In this document: positions 1-9,056 of the stretch, piece after piece | Layout of the letters: each line of letters starts with the position of its first letter | How positions within the stretch are numbered: the stretch's first letter is position 1 | Source: Prochlorococcus marinus str. MIT 9313 | GTDB taxonomy: Bacteria; Cyanobacteriota; Cyanobacteriia; PCC-6307; Cyanobiaceae | Direction: 5' to 3' | NCBI RefSeq assembly: GCF_000011485.1 | Contig: NC_005071.1 | Coordinates: 2,049,347-2,113,346 of the forward strand | DNA: 64,000 bases | The notes under the pieces: generated by a model | The model's input: the letters and a program-made list of their open reading frames with translations, nothing else | What the model was told of the DNA's origin: nothing | Database searches by the model: none | Translations under genes and position numbers: made by a program

Positions 1-1
1 C

Positions 2-709
2 AGTTGGGGCAGCTTGGCTCTGATCACGGAACTCACTCTGCGCTGCCAACCAATCCGCCCAGCACACATCGGCCTTCGCCTTGATGGTTCTCTGGAAGCG
101 CTGGAAGCATGGCGAGCTGCACTATTGCGCACCAGCTTCACCCCGGAATACTGCGATTGGATCAAAACAGATTTAGCAAACTGGCATCTCAACATCGGTG
201 TGGCCAGCGTGAGCGATCAAGCCGTCAACGACCAAATAGGCCATCTCAAAGCCCTCGCCAATCAACATCAACTGGGCACAAAACAGCTCGACTGGCTCGG
301 CCCCCATCAAGAGCCACACCCATCTGAAGGATCCTTCGATAGCAACCATTGGCTGGTACGGGTAGCGCTGCAACCAAGCAACATTCACCGGCTGATCGCC
401 AGCAAAGAACTGCAAGCTCTCAACGGCTGGCATTGGCAGCTTGCCGCTGGCGCTGGCATCGGCGACGGCTGGCAAATATCAGCAGACAACGCCAAAGGGA
501 TCAGCCAAAGCGAGGATCTCAAAGCGCTGCGCCTCGAGATTGCTCGCCTCGGCGGCCAGCTCACGCTCCTGCAGCAACCCAGCCAAGCTGGCGATCACCT
601 GCCTGCTTGGCTGGATGCACCATCAAGGCCACTGATTGAAGCTGTGAAGCAACAATTCGATCCAAAGCAACAGCTAGCGAGAGGCCGATTGCCAGGAGTT
701 GCTGGATAA
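2..709 (+). CDS. glcE: GlcE-like FAD-binding oxidase subunit, C-terminal part (5' end outside window)
   Basis: The reading frame is open to the left edge, so this is the C-terminal 235 or so residues of a longer protein. The first residues (SWGSLALITELTLR) match the end of a PCMH-type FAD-binding domain, where a short Gly-Ser-Leu-Gly-x-Ile-Thr-Glu pattern precedes the FAD-oxidase C-terminal domain. The extreme C-terminus (FDPKQQLARGRLPG) is the usual ending of GlcD/GlcE-type oxidases. In this family GlcE partners GlcD and GlcF to oxidise glycolate in photorespiration. A different FAD-linked oxidase is possible because the N-terminal half is not visible. The next gene is over 600 bases away. 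Confidence 0.72.
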   Translation, partial: SWGSLALITELTLRCQPIRPAHIGLRLDGSLEALEAWRAALLRTSFTPEYCDWIKTDLANWHLNIGVASVSDQAVNDQIGHLKALANQHQLGTKQLDWLGPHQEPHPSEGSFDSNHWLVRVALQPSNIHRLIASKELQALNGWHWQLAAGAGIGDGWQISADNAKGISQSEDLKALRLEIARLGGQLTLLQQPSQAGDHLPAWLDAPSRPLIEAVKQQFDPKQQLARGRLPGVAG

Positions 710-1321
710 CAAATAACGAAAGGCAATTATACTAAGGTGCGAAAGCCGAGGATGATTATTAGATGCAATAATTGCATCTAATAAATGCAGCACTTAATCA
801 TTCACTTCATGCAGATCCAAGTGGCAATAGGCGAAGAATTTTGCAGACTTGTCATGAGCAAACTACCAAGGCTCATGAGAAAAAAAGAAAGCGATGATCT
901 TGATATCAGAATAGTCATATGAGCTGAATTCCGGAGCATTGGCTTTCTGAATTCAAGGCAGTCATAAGGAGGTGGAATAATATCCTTAATCTAGATCTTT
1001 TGTCATTGCCAAAGAGTAAATGGTGGCCATACAATAGCCTCTTGAGATTCGCAACTGAAAAGTTTGCTTGGAATAGATGCTATTGCTTGATTTCACGGAC
1101 CCTCAACTAAATCTGGCTTAATTTCATTCCATACCAATCCTAAATCAAAACATAGAAGGTGTGCGACGAAAACATAACAACTACAAAAATTTCAGCTTAC
1201 TTTTAGAATTAATGTGAGCAAGATCACAGCAATATGTAAGGCAGAACATATACCCTTCAAAGTTTCAACCGATATTGTTTCCATGGAGGAAAAGACTTTT
1301 ATCAATTAAAAACTATAAAGA
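710..1321. other. AT-rich intergenic stretch, no clear gene
   Basis: This 612-base gap is visibly richer in A and T than the flanking coding DNA. It holds the palindrome at 756-784 and one short open frame at 785-922 on the plus strand (45 codons, start ATGCAGCAC, basic in the middle and acidic near the end), which has no convincing ribosome binding site and is not called as a gene. A purine-rich stretch near 967-975 (AAGGAGGTGG) resembles a Shine-Dalgarno sequence but no start codon follows it at a suitable distance. Upstream of the gene at 1322 the DNA is A-rich without a recognisable promoter. Confidence 0.6.
756..784. repeat. 29-base perfect palindrome
   Basis: Two 14-base arms, TTATTAGATGCAAT and its exact reverse complement, flank a single central A. 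The arms contain few G or C bases and no T-run follows, so it is not a typical Rho-independent terminator, although it lies 47 bases after the GlcE-like gene stop and could end that transcript. It could also be an operator for a dimeric regulator. Confidence 0.75.
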
Positions 1322-2554
1322 ATGACTTCCTGCAAAACTAAGCTTCAGTCTCTCAGTTCAGCTTTCTATCAAAGCAGTCTTACAAAGAGCGCTTTTACCA
1401 TCGGAGTTGCTGGCACAATTTTGGGGTTGTCTACGGCTCCAGCATTCGCAGACGCAATGGGGTTGGGCTGGTGCGTCCACAACTGCGGCTTTGGGCTTGA
1501 GGATAAGATTACAGCAGCCCATGTGCATTTGAGACTGCACGTTAAGTTACAAAAGCAAAGCCTTATTCAATGCATGGATAAAGCTTATCTTATTGAGCAT
1601 AAAAGACATGGACCAGCTAAAATCGTAAGCTTTTTATCAAAGCGGTTCGAGCTCCCTATTGCGATTTTCTACGTTGGAATGGGAAATGTTTTTGACAAGA
1701 ATTCTGAAGGCAAACCCGTTATGAAGGCAGCCACCAAATGGCTAGGCAAAAAAGGAGGTTACATTAAATTCGATCATAGCTTTGTTGATACTAATACAAC
1801 CAAGAGAGTTGCTAGCAAAATTGCCCATGCGCTAATGCACTATAGTGGATTTAAACATATTAAAGATATTCATCACCCACTGCATCCAAATACTGTTCCT
1901 GCACAAATTGAGGCATGCATCCTGAAAGGTAGTCCCAATAACTACAATGGTTTTGGAAATGATAAATATAACTCAAAGGATGTCGTAGGGATTGGGATTG
2001 ATGGAGACAACAATCATTTCTTTGCATGGTATAAAGATGGAACTGTTACTGCAGGTTCAAGCACGCGTATTCATAACTATCGTTCTCCATACAAGTACTC
2101 CATTAGGAATGGCTACTCCAGCTCCAATATTGTAGGCATGGCAATTGATGGTGACATCAATAGCAGTTACGCCTGGTTCGACAATGGAATCGTTACTTCT
2201 GGAAGCACAAATGATCTTAGCAAGCATCGCGCTCCATATAAATATTCATTGCCCAAAGGTTATTCGCCTAAGGATATTGTAGCAATGGCACTCGATGATG
2301 ACGATAACCACGTATATGCCTTTTACAAGAATGGCATGGTTTCGTCTGGAACGACTAACGATCTAGACAAGTTTAGGAAGCCATACGAATACAAATTACC
2401 ACCAGGCTATTCGCCAAGTGATATTGTTGGAATTGCAATCGATGGTAACAACAACAAGGTTTTCTCCTTCTATCGAAATAATAAAGTATCGCAAGGAACC
2501 ACGGCTAATCTTTATAGGGATGAAGCTCTTAGAGAAGTAATTACTGGCAGATAA
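1322..2554 (+). CDS. Secreted repeat protein with glutamate-less metzincin-like motif
   Basis: Family not recognised. Residues 1-43 form a signal peptide: a basic start, a hydrophobic run around 26-38 and an AFA cleavage site before DAMGLG, so export is likely. Residues 169-179 read HALMHYSGFKH, which fits the metzincin zinc pattern HExxHxxGxxH in its three histidines and glycine but has Ala170 in place of the catalytic Glu (codon GCG at 1829-1831). Residues 220-410 are four repeats with an exact 49-residue period (starting at 220, 269, 318 and 367), each with an IVGxAIDGDNN core, an aromatic AWYxNGxVxxG strand and a PYKY...GYSP linker; the last is short. Such repeats suggest a beta-propeller or lectin-like domain. 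The gene is AT-rich compared with its neighbours, stands alone between long gaps and has its own terminator. Enzymatic activity is doubtful as the sequence stands. Confidence 0.85.
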   Translation: MTSCKTKLQSLSSAFYQSSLTKSAFTIGVAGTILGLSTAPAFADAMGLGWCVHNCGFGLEDKITAAHVHLRLHVKLQKQSLIQCMDKAYLIEHKRHGPAKIVSFLSKRFELPIAIFYVGMGNVFDKNSEGKPVMKAATKWLGKKGGYIKFDHSFVDTNTTKRVASKIAHALMHYSGFKHIKDIHHPLHPNTVPAQIEACILKGSPNNYNGFGNDKYNSKDVVGIGIDGDNNHFFAWYKDGTVTAGSSTRIHNYRSPYKYSIRNGYSSSNIVGMAIDGDINSSYAWFDNGIVTSGSTNDLSKHRAPYKYSLPKGYSPKDIVAMALDDDDNHVYAFYKNGMVSSGTTNDLDKFRKPYEYKLPPGYSPSDIVGIAIDGNNNKVFSFYRNNKVSQGTTANLYRDEALREVITGR

Positions 2555-2580
2555 ATTATGTGATCCTTAAAACATTCATG

Positions 2581-2606
2581 CCCCGTCTCGCACGGGGTAT
2601 TTTTTT
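2581..2606 (+). terminator. Rho-independent terminator of the secreted repeat protein gene
   Basis: A stem CCCCGT/ACGGGG with a 5-base loop is followed by TATTTTTT. It starts 26 bases after the stop codon at 2554, so it most likely ends that transcript. Nothing convincing was seen between it and the convergent gene ending at 2833. Confidence 0.85.
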
Positions 2607-2832
2607 ATTAGCAGCAAGATCAGCAATCTTGAGCAGTGGTGTTCCGTTTTCCAGCCGAGTCGTCGCTGATCAAGTCGGCGGCGTTCCACTGCCTGATCAA
2701 CCCCTCCAGGATTTGGAAATTAAAAACTCCAGGAAGCTTTACACAAGGTGTTCCAGCCGTCCTCGACGATTTAGAACACATGAAGGCTGGAGCCCCTCGG
2801 AGTCGTTGCCACCTTCTAATCCAAAGATGTTG

Positions 2833-3744
2833 TTAACAACTAGCCGCACGAACAGTTTTCTCAAGATTTATTGAAAAGGAGCATCTCAGCCTCTGCTGGC
2901 CACCAGCTTCGATCTCCAACTTGCGATCACCACTAATCAATGCCTCCCGCGGACCAGTCCAAGGTTCAAGGCATAACATCTGCCGCGGCGGATCAGTCCA
3001 CACAACAGTGAGATCCATGGGATTCTCATGCTGAAGCTGCAGAGATCTCCCAGAGGCTTCATCCACAAGGGTGACTGGCCCCGCAGGGCGAGTCAAGAAG
3101 TCCACCCCCTCAGTTAAAGCTGCCAATTGGATGGCGGTTTCAGCTTCTGCCATCTGCAAATGATTGAGACATGAATTTGGCAAGCCTTCGAGGCGAACCT
3201 TGTTCAAATCAGTCACCTTGAAATAAGGGTGTAAACCAAAACTGAAGGGCATCGCACTTTGACTACGGTTATGTACATTTACGTCGATCTCTAAAGCATT
3301 GCGAATAGGGCGCACCACCATCTCAAGCAAAAAAGAAAATGGATAAGCAGCACGCGTCTCTTCACTATCAACAAAGCTAAGCTTCACGCCACTGTGATCT
3401 TCTAATAACTGTAATTCCCAAGGCTGATCCCTAGCAAAACCATGCTGTTTAAGAATGAACTCACCACTTGGCAAGGGTAATAAATCACCTGGCAGGTTTC
3501 CGCAGATGGGAAACAACACTGGAATGCCTCCGCGAATACTTTTCTCTGGATCTGCAAAACGCTCCTGATCCAAATAGAGCAGCTCATGGCCGTTACAACA
3601 CCAATCAGTGACTAAACCACCTCGCTCAGGCACAATCCGCAAACGATCACCACTTTCTGGGTGCAGATACTGCCAATGAGGATAGGGACTCTGCTTGCGT
3701 AGAAGAGGAGAACTATCGCCGTCAATCATTCCTAATTTAAGCAA
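2833..3744 (-). CDS. Aldose 1-epimerase family protein
   Basis: The 303-residue product has the layout of the aldose 1-epimerase (galactose mutarotase-like) superfamily. Recognisable segments are the early RGGxPVLFPxCG motif near residues 71-83, QHGFARDQPWEL near 97-108, and FGLHPYF near 168, which supplies a conserved histidine. This subgroup includes YeaD-type glucose-6-phosphate 1-epimerases, so the substrate could be a free or phosphorylated hexose. The 3' end runs up to a gap shared with the plus-strand terminator at 2581. The start overlaps the end of the upstream hydrolase gene by 8 bases, indicating co-transcription. A second in-frame ATG at 3729 is an alternative start. Confidence 0.82.
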   Translation of the reverse strand: MLKLGMIDGDSSPLLRKQSPYPHWQYLHPESGDRLRIVPERGGLVTDWCCNGHELLYLDQERFADPEKSIRGGIPVLFPICGNLPGDLLPLPSGEFILKQHGFARDQPWELQLLEDHSGVKLSFVDSEETRAAYPFSFLLEMVVRPIRNALEIDVNVHNRSQSAMPFSFGLHPYFKVTDLNKVRLEGLPNSCLNHLQMAEAETAIQLAALTEGVDFLTRPAGPVTLVDEASGRSLQLQHENPMDLTVVWTDPPRQMLCLEPWTGPREALISGDRKLEIEAGGQQRLRCSFSINLEKTVRAASC

Positions 3745-4696
3745 TACTCAAACCATTTAGCCACTCCAGTAATTCAGAATTCACCAAGTCAGGCACCTCA
3801 TCATGAGGGCAATGTCCAGCATTTAAAAGCACCTCTTTCACTTCCAAAGAAGCTTCTCTGGCATATGTGCGAAACTTATCTTGCTTGGCTTTTGCATTCC
3901 TCAACCAAGGATCACCATCACCCCAGAGCAATAAAAGAGGAGCTTGCAAGTCATTGAACAATTCATCAATAGCCTTACCCCTAAGCCCACGTGCCTGAAA
4001 AACATTGCGAAACACTTGGAATGCGCCTGGATCGAGAGAAGGCCTACGAATCGACTCAATTAGATCATCATCAACATTGGCAGGGTCTATATAAACCTGC
4101 TGGAGAGTCCTGCGAATGACACCAGGCCTGCGCAGATTCTCAAAGATCATTCTCTGGATCAAGGGATATATCAACCACTTCACCACAAGATCCCTTGAAA
4201 GACCTTGCCCAATCATCTGGCGAAGCCTCGAACTCATGTCTTTTGGTTTTGGAGAAAACTTCTCATCGCTGAAATAACCAGCAGCATTCAGTAAAACCAC
4301 TCCGGCCGATTGCGATTCAAGAGCAGCAGCTGCAGCCAAGGCTGCATAACCTCCCAGCGAATTGCCAACAATCACAGTGGGCCTTCCAATCCGCTCATTG
4401 ACATATGCAACCAACTGGTCTTTCCAAAGGTCCCCGCCATAATCGAGCCCACCAGGTTTGGCACTACGACCAAAGCCAAGCAGGTCTATGGCATGCACCT
4501 CATGGGTGAGAGAAAGCTTTGGAATGTTGTGGCGCCAGTGATCGGTAGAAGCCCCGAAGCCATGCACCAACAACAATGCCGGCCGTTGGCGTCCCCCATG
4601 CTCAACATCCTGATCTGGGATGCGTTGTAAGCAATGAACATCGTGCCCCAGATGGCTCCAGGAAGCATTAAGAACGGCAGATGGAGCTGACGTCAC
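3737..4696 (-). CDS. Alpha/beta hydrolase fold protein
   Basis: The 319-residue product carries the alpha/beta hydrolase signatures: an oxyanion-hole strand LLLVHGFGAS (41-50), the nucleophile elbow GNSLGG with Ser113, the acid in GDGDPW (Asp262), and the base in AGHCPHDE (His295 or His298). The pattern of residues around HGFGASTDHWRHN and DLLGFGRSAKP resembles the cyanobacterial and plastid hydrolases related to haloperoxidases and pheophytin- or chlorophyll-processing enzymes, but the substrate cannot be told from sequence. The start is a GTG; no better ATG is present before the first conserved strand. The gene probably forms a two-gene unit with the downstream epimerase. Confidence 0.85.
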   Translation of the reverse strand: MTSAPSAVLNASWSHLGHDVHCLQRIPDQDVEHGGRQRPALLLVHGFGASTDHWRHNIPKLSLTHEVHAIDLLGFGRSAKPGGLDYGGDLWKDQLVAYVNERIGRPTVIVGNSLGGYAALAAAAALESQSAGVVLLNAAGYFSDEKFSPKPKDMSSRLRQMIGQGLSRDLVVKWLIYPLIQRMIFENLRRPGVIRRTLQQVYIDPANVDDDLIESIRRPSLDPGAFQVFRNVFQARGLRGKAIDELFNDLQAPLLLLWGDGDPWLRNAKAKQDKFRTYAREASLEVKEVLLNAGHCPHDEVPDLVNSELLEWLNGLSIA

Positions 4697-4770
4697 AACG
4701 GCGACGGTGGCGAAAGTTGATGGTAGGCAATTCTTTTACTTATCAGGGCTATGCAATCAAAAAAGCTGCA

Positions 4771-6144
4771 CTAAACCAGGCCAACAGGATTGGCAGCAAC
4801 GTCATCAGGGATGGAGTTGCCGCCTCCAGGCGTTTTGTCTTTAAGCACCAAACGCAAAAGCAACGGTGCAAGGAAGGTGGTGCTAATCACCATCAATAGA
4901 ACGGCAGCTTCTAAAGAAGGAGAAAGCAGTCCGGCGCTTGTACCCAGCCCAAGAAAAATCAAACCAACTTCACCGCGAGGCATCATTCCAAGACCAACAA
5001 CCAAACGATTGGTGGGTTTGTCAATCCAGAAAGCCCAACCAGCAGCAATCTTGCCCACAATCGCTACAACAACCAGGAATCCAGCCACAACGAGTGCAGA
5101 GCGGCTCGCAGGATCCAGAGGATTGATCACTGAAAGATCCATGCCAGCGCCAACCAAAACAAAGAAAATCGTGGCGAAGAGGGTCACGATCGGCAAAACC
5201 GACTGCTGAATCGCGTGATTGTTCTTCGAGCTGCTGAGGATCAATCCAGCGGCAAAGGCCCCCAAAGCGGCTTCCAAACCAATCGCCGTAGCGATAAAGC
5301 AACACAGCACAAGAATCACAAACGAGGCCACAACAACCGCTCCAGGCGCTTTAAGTCGGTCGATCACCCAATCAAAGGCTGGAGCCGCAGTACGGCTAAG
5401 CACGATTGCTAAGACCACAAACACTGTCGCTGCTACGACAAGTTTCACAATCGGGGCAATCTCGAGGTTGCCTCCTGTGGCCAAGGCCACAACAACAGCC
5501 AGGATCACAATGCCAAGGATGTCATCAAGCACAGCCGCACCAATCACGATCTGGCCCTCTCGCGTTTTGAGATAACCGAGTTCGCCAAACACACTGGCAG
5601 TGATGCCGATGCTGGTAGCAGTCATCGAAGCACCAGCAAAAATCGCCGGGATCAATTCCACCTGGAAGAGAGCCATCAAACCAAAGGTGCCTAAGGCAAA
5701 AGGCAGCACCACGCCAGCCATGGCCACTGTGAAGGCCTGGACTCCTACAGCGACCAACTCTTCCAACTCACTTTCCAACCCGGTGAGGAAAAGCAGGGCA
5801 TACAAGCCGAGCGTGGCAACCGCTTGCAGAGAGGGGAAGGTTTCGTAATAGAGGTCTGGTACTGCCTCAGGAGGAATCGAGGCCAAAGCGCTGATCAGGC
5901 TGACCAAACCCTCATTCAAATGAGAATGAGTACTCGGCGGCACCAATAGATGCAAACCTGAGGCCCCGATCAGAACCCCTGCCAGCAGTTCGCCGACGAT
6001 CGTAGGTAGATGCAAACGCACCAAAAGCTCAGCCAGAGTGCGTGCTGCAACAAAAATCAGCAGGAAATTCAGCACACCGATCAAAGTTTCAGCCACCTCC
6101 ACGTCGTGGCTGCTCAGCACGGACAACACTGAATGCAAAACCAT
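4771..6144 (-). CDS. CPA2-family cation/proton antiporter (NapA-like)
   Basis: The 457-residue protein is hydrophobic throughout, with about 12-13 membrane segments. The early segment LPTIVGELLAGVLIG (47-61) and the paired aspartates in VLDDILGIV (Asp207-Asp208) are characteristic of electrogenic CPA2 Na+/H+ antiporters, where they carry the ions. A late MPRGEVGLIFLGLG segment also fits. The hydrophilic tail of about 25 residues lacks the TrkA-N or universal-stress domains found on KefB-like relatives, which favours Na+/H+ over glutathione-gated K+ exchange. The expected role is salt and pH homeostasis in the plasma or thylakoid membrane. It is 74 bases upstream of the hydrolase gene on the same strand. 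Confidence 0.87.
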   Translation of the reverse strand: MVLHSVLSVLSSHDVEVAETLIGVLNFLLIFVAARTLAELLVRLHLPTIVGELLAGVLIGASGLHLLVPPSTHSHLNEGLVSLISALASIPPEAVPDLYYETFPSLQAVATLGLYALLFLTGLESELEELVAVGVQAFTVAMAGVVLPFALGTFGLMALFQVELIPAIFAGASMTATSIGITASVFGELGYLKTREGQIVIGAAVLDDILGIVILAVVVALATGGNLEIAPIVKLVVAATVFVVLAIVLSRTAAPAFDWVIDRLKAPGAVVVASFVILVLCCFIATAIGLEAALGAFAAGLILSSSKNNHAIQQSVLPIVTLFATIFFVLVGAGMDLSVINPLDPASRSALVVAGFLVVVAIVGKIAAGWAFWIDKPTNRLVVGLGMMPRGEVGLIFLGLGTSAGLLSPSLEAAVLLMVISTTFLAPLLLRLVLKDKTPGGGNSIPDDVAANPVGLV

Positions 6145-6502
6145 GGAGCCGGATTTCAGTCTTTGTGAGCGAGATTAAAGGAAAGGCAAATCCTGCTTTG
6201 GTGGGCTCAAAACGAAGCGTGAGGAGAACCTGCAGGTGTTGATGTGCGGTTGCTAGGGCAAACAAGCCGCACATCGCAGCTAACTTCCAGAGATTCCCCA
6301 GCTGGGTTCGATGGCCTAAACCCTTCGCCTCAAGAGGATGAGCATCCTCAACACACGTGACGAGGATGAACAAATCAATCACCTTGACACCTTTTGAGCT
6401 GCCGATTGGCCACTGACTCCTGCTACGCCTGATTACTCGTTCCCTTAATACCCCTTACAAGGAGAGCCTCCAGCCCTCCAACATTATTTTCTCTCCGCCG
6501 TC
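6145..6502. other. Divergent intergenic region between antiporter and glgP
   Basis: This 358-base gap must hold the promoters for the minus-strand antiporter and the plus-strand phosphorylase. A short hairpin GAGGATG-AG-CATCCTC lies at 6334-6349 and has no T-run. A TTGACA hexamer lies near 6382, but no convincing partner -10 box was found. A minus-strand open frame crossing the region overlaps the antiporter start and looks like a shadow. Confidence 0.5.
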
Positions 6503-9028
6503 ATGAGCAGCTCCCACCCCCTAGATCTACGCCTGCCCACTCCGGGGTGCTTCGCCGACCCTGAACGAGCCGGGCTGGATGCCGATGCTGTATTCGACGG
6601 CATGACAGAACATCTGTTCTTTACCCTCGGAAAACTTGCTCCCACAGCAAGTAACCATGACCTCTACATGGCCCTGAGTTATGCCGTGCGGGATCGGCTG
6701 ATGACTCGCTACCTGGCAAGTCTTGAGGCAATCCGAGCCAGACCCCACAAGACGGTGGCCTATCTATCTGCTGAATTCCTCATCGGTCCGCAGCTGAACA
6801 GCAACCTGCTCAACCTTGGCATCTCGAAAGAAATCGCAGAGCAAGCTTTACGCCGCTTCCGGATCGAATCACTCGATCAGATCCTTGAGGTCGAGGAAGA
6901 GCCCGGTCTCGGCAATGGAGGTCTAGGCCGTCTTGCCGCCTGCTACATGGAATCACTGGCCAGCCTGCAGGTGCCAGCTATCGGCTATGGAATCCGCTAC
7001 GAATTCGGCATCTTCAACCAGTTGATCCGAGATGGCTGGCAGGTAGAGGTCACAGACAAATGGCTCAAGGGTGGTTGGCCATGGGAACTCCCCCAACCCG
7101 AGGAGGCCTGCTTCGTAGGCTTTGGTGGTCGCACCGAGAGCTACACCGACGGCAAGGGCAACTACCGCTCACGCTGGATCCCCTCCGAGCATGCCATCGG
7201 AATTCCCCACGATGTGCCGGTCCTTGGCTATCGGGTCAACACCTGTAACCGCCTACGCCTCTGGCGAGCAGACGCGACTGAAAGCTTTGATTTCTACGCC
7301 TTCAACATCGGTGACTACTACGGCGCTGTGGAAGAAAAGGTTGGTTCAGAAACCCTTTCCAAGGTGCTCTATCCCAATGACGGCACCGATGAAGGACGCC
7401 GCCTGCGCCTCAAGCAGCAACACTTCTTTGTGAGCTGCTCACTCCAAGACATGCTGCGCAGTCTTGGAAACCGAGGCATTCCCATTGAAGAGTTCCCTAA
7501 TCACTGGACCGTTCAGCTCAACGACACCCACCCGGCGATTGCGGTAGCAGAGCTGATGCGACTGCTCATTGATGAGCACTATCTGGATTGGGACACCGCC
7601 TGGGACATCACGACCCGCTCAGTCGCATACACCAACCACACGTTGTTGCCAGAAGCCCTAGAGAAGTGGGATCTCACTCGCTTTGCCAGCCTGCTGCCCC
7701 GCCACCTTGAGCTGATCTATGAGATCAACCGCCGCTTCCTACAACAGGTACGCCTGCGTTACCCAGGCAATGATGCGATCCAGAGAAAATTGTCGATCAT
7801 CGATGAGGATGGTGGCAAGGCCGTGCGCATGGCGAACTTGGCCACCATTGCAGCCCATCATGTGAACGGTGTTGCGGCGTTGCACTCTGATCTTTTGAAG
7901 CGACAGCTGATGCCGGAATTCGCTGAGATCTGGCCGGAGAAATTCACCAATATCACGAATGGCGTCACGCCACGGCGCTGGGTAGCCCTTGCCAACCCAG
8001 CCCTCTCACGACTACTCGATGAACACGTTGGTCCTGAATGGATCACCAACATGGAATTACTCACCAAGCTGGAGGAGCGGCAACATGACACCGCCTTCCT
8101 AGAGCAATGGGGAGCAACCAAACTTTCGGTGAAGCGCAAACTTGCCGGTTACATCCATCGACAAACCGGTGTTCTGGTGGATCCTTCGAGCCTCTTCGAT
8201 GTGCAGGTCAAACGAATCCATGAATACAAACGCCAACACCTCAATGCCCTGCAGGTGATCACCCACTACCTGCGCATCAAGAACGGCCAGGCCAATGGAA
8301 TGGCTCCGCGCACCGTGATCTTTGGAGGCAAGGCAGCACCTGGCTACTACATGGCCAAACTGATCATCCGCTTCATCAATGGCATTGCCGAAACAATCAA
8401 CGCTGATCCCGATATGGAGGGCCGCCTTCGGGTCGTTTTCCTACCTGACTACAACGTAAAACTCGCTGAGCAGATTTATCCCGCCTCAGACCTCTCCGAA
8501 CAGGTCTCAACCGCAGGCAAGGAAGCTTCAGGCACCGGCAACATGAAGTTCGCGATGAACGGAGCTCTCACCATCGGCACCCTTGATGGTGCCAACGTTG
8601 AAATCCGTGAGCGAGTCGGCCCTGAGAACTTCTTCCTGTTTGGCAAAACCGAGACGGAAATCATGGAACTCCAAACCAAGGGCTATCGACCCAGGCAAAT
8701 TGTTGAAACCTTGCCCGAGCTAGCGGAAGCCTTAAGGCTGATCGGCCTTGGCCATTTCAGCAACGGCGATGGAGAACTGTTCCGCCCCCTGCTCGACAAC
8801 CTAACTGGCTTCGATCCATTCTTCGTATTAGCGGATTTCGCCGATTATCTGCGCGCCCAGGACGAGGTCAACCAAGCCTGGACCAACCGGAAACAATGGA
8901 ACCGGATGTCACTGTTAAACACGGCAAGGACTGGCTTCTTCTCCTCAGACCGCTCAATCCAAGACTACTGTCAGACAATCTGGAAAGCTGAGCCCTTCCC
9001 TGTAGAAATTACCTGCGATGTGCCCTGA
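6503..9028 (+). CDS. glgP: Glycogen (alpha-glucan) phosphorylase
   Basis: The 841-residue product matches the usual length of bacterial glycogen phosphorylases (GT35). It releases glucose-1-phosphate from stored glycogen using pyridoxal phosphate. Visible landmarks are EEEPGLGNGGLGRLAACYMES in the N-terminal half, NDTHPAIAVAELMR, the VKRIHEYKRQ segment, and the cofactor-binding region GTGNMKFAMNGALTIG containing the Schiff-base lysine. The ATG follows a GGAGAG-like purine run some 35 bases upstream, too distant to be a clear ribosome site. The gene converges with two small minus-strand genes, with only 28 bases before the first of them, and no terminator hairpin was found in that gap. It supports night-time carbon use. 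Confidence 0.97.
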   Translation: MSSSHPLDLRLPTPGCFADPERAGLDADAVFDGMTEHLFFTLGKLAPTASNHDLYMALSYAVRDRLMTRYLASLEAIRARPHKTVAYLSAEFLIGPQLNSNLLNLGISKEIAEQALRRFRIESLDQILEVEEEPGLGNGGLGRLAACYMESLASLQVPAIGYGIRYEFGIFNQLIRDGWQVEVTDKWLKGGWPWELPQPEEACFVGFGGRTESYTDGKGNYRSRWIPSEHAIGIPHDVPVLGYRVNTCNRLRLWRADATESFDFYAFNIGDYYGAVEEKVGSETLSKVLYPNDGTDEGRRLRLKQQHFFVSCSLQDMLRSLGNRGIPIEEFPNHWTVQLNDTHPAIAVAELMRLLIDEHYLDWDTAWDITTRSVAYTNHTLLPEALEKWDLTRFASLLPRHLELIYEINRRFLQQVRLRYPGNDAIQRKLSIIDEDGGKAVRMANLATIAAHHVNGVAALHSDLLKRQLMPEFAEIWPEKFTNITNGVTPRRWVALANPALSRLLDEHVGPEWITNMELLTKLEERQHDTAFLEQWGATKLSVKRKLAGYIHRQTGVLVDPSSLFDVQVKRIHEYKRQHLNALQVITHYLRIKNGQANGMAPRTVIFGGKAAPGYYMAKLIIRFINGIAETINADPDMEGRLRVVFLPDYNVKLAEQIYPASDLSEQVSTAGKEASGTGNMKFAMNGALTIGTLDGANVEIRERVGPENFFLFGKTETEIMELQTKGYRPRQIVETLPELAEALRLIGLGHFSNGDGELFRPLLDNLTGFDPFFVLADFADYLRAQDEVNQAWTNRKQWNRMSLLNTARTGFFSSDRSIQDYCQTIWKAEPFPVEITCDVP

Positions 9029-9056
9029 AGAATCAATAAACGATGGATTAGGAAAG

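Noticed and set aside
2560-2874. Plus-strand open frame of 104 codons after the secreted repeat gene
   Set aside because: It starts before and spans the terminator hairpin, overlaps the end of the epimerase gene and its translation is basic and low in hydrophobic structure.
6089-6382. Minus-strand open frame upstream of the CPA2 antiporter
   Set aside because: It overlaps the antiporter N-terminus in another frame and has no protein-like pattern or ribosome site.
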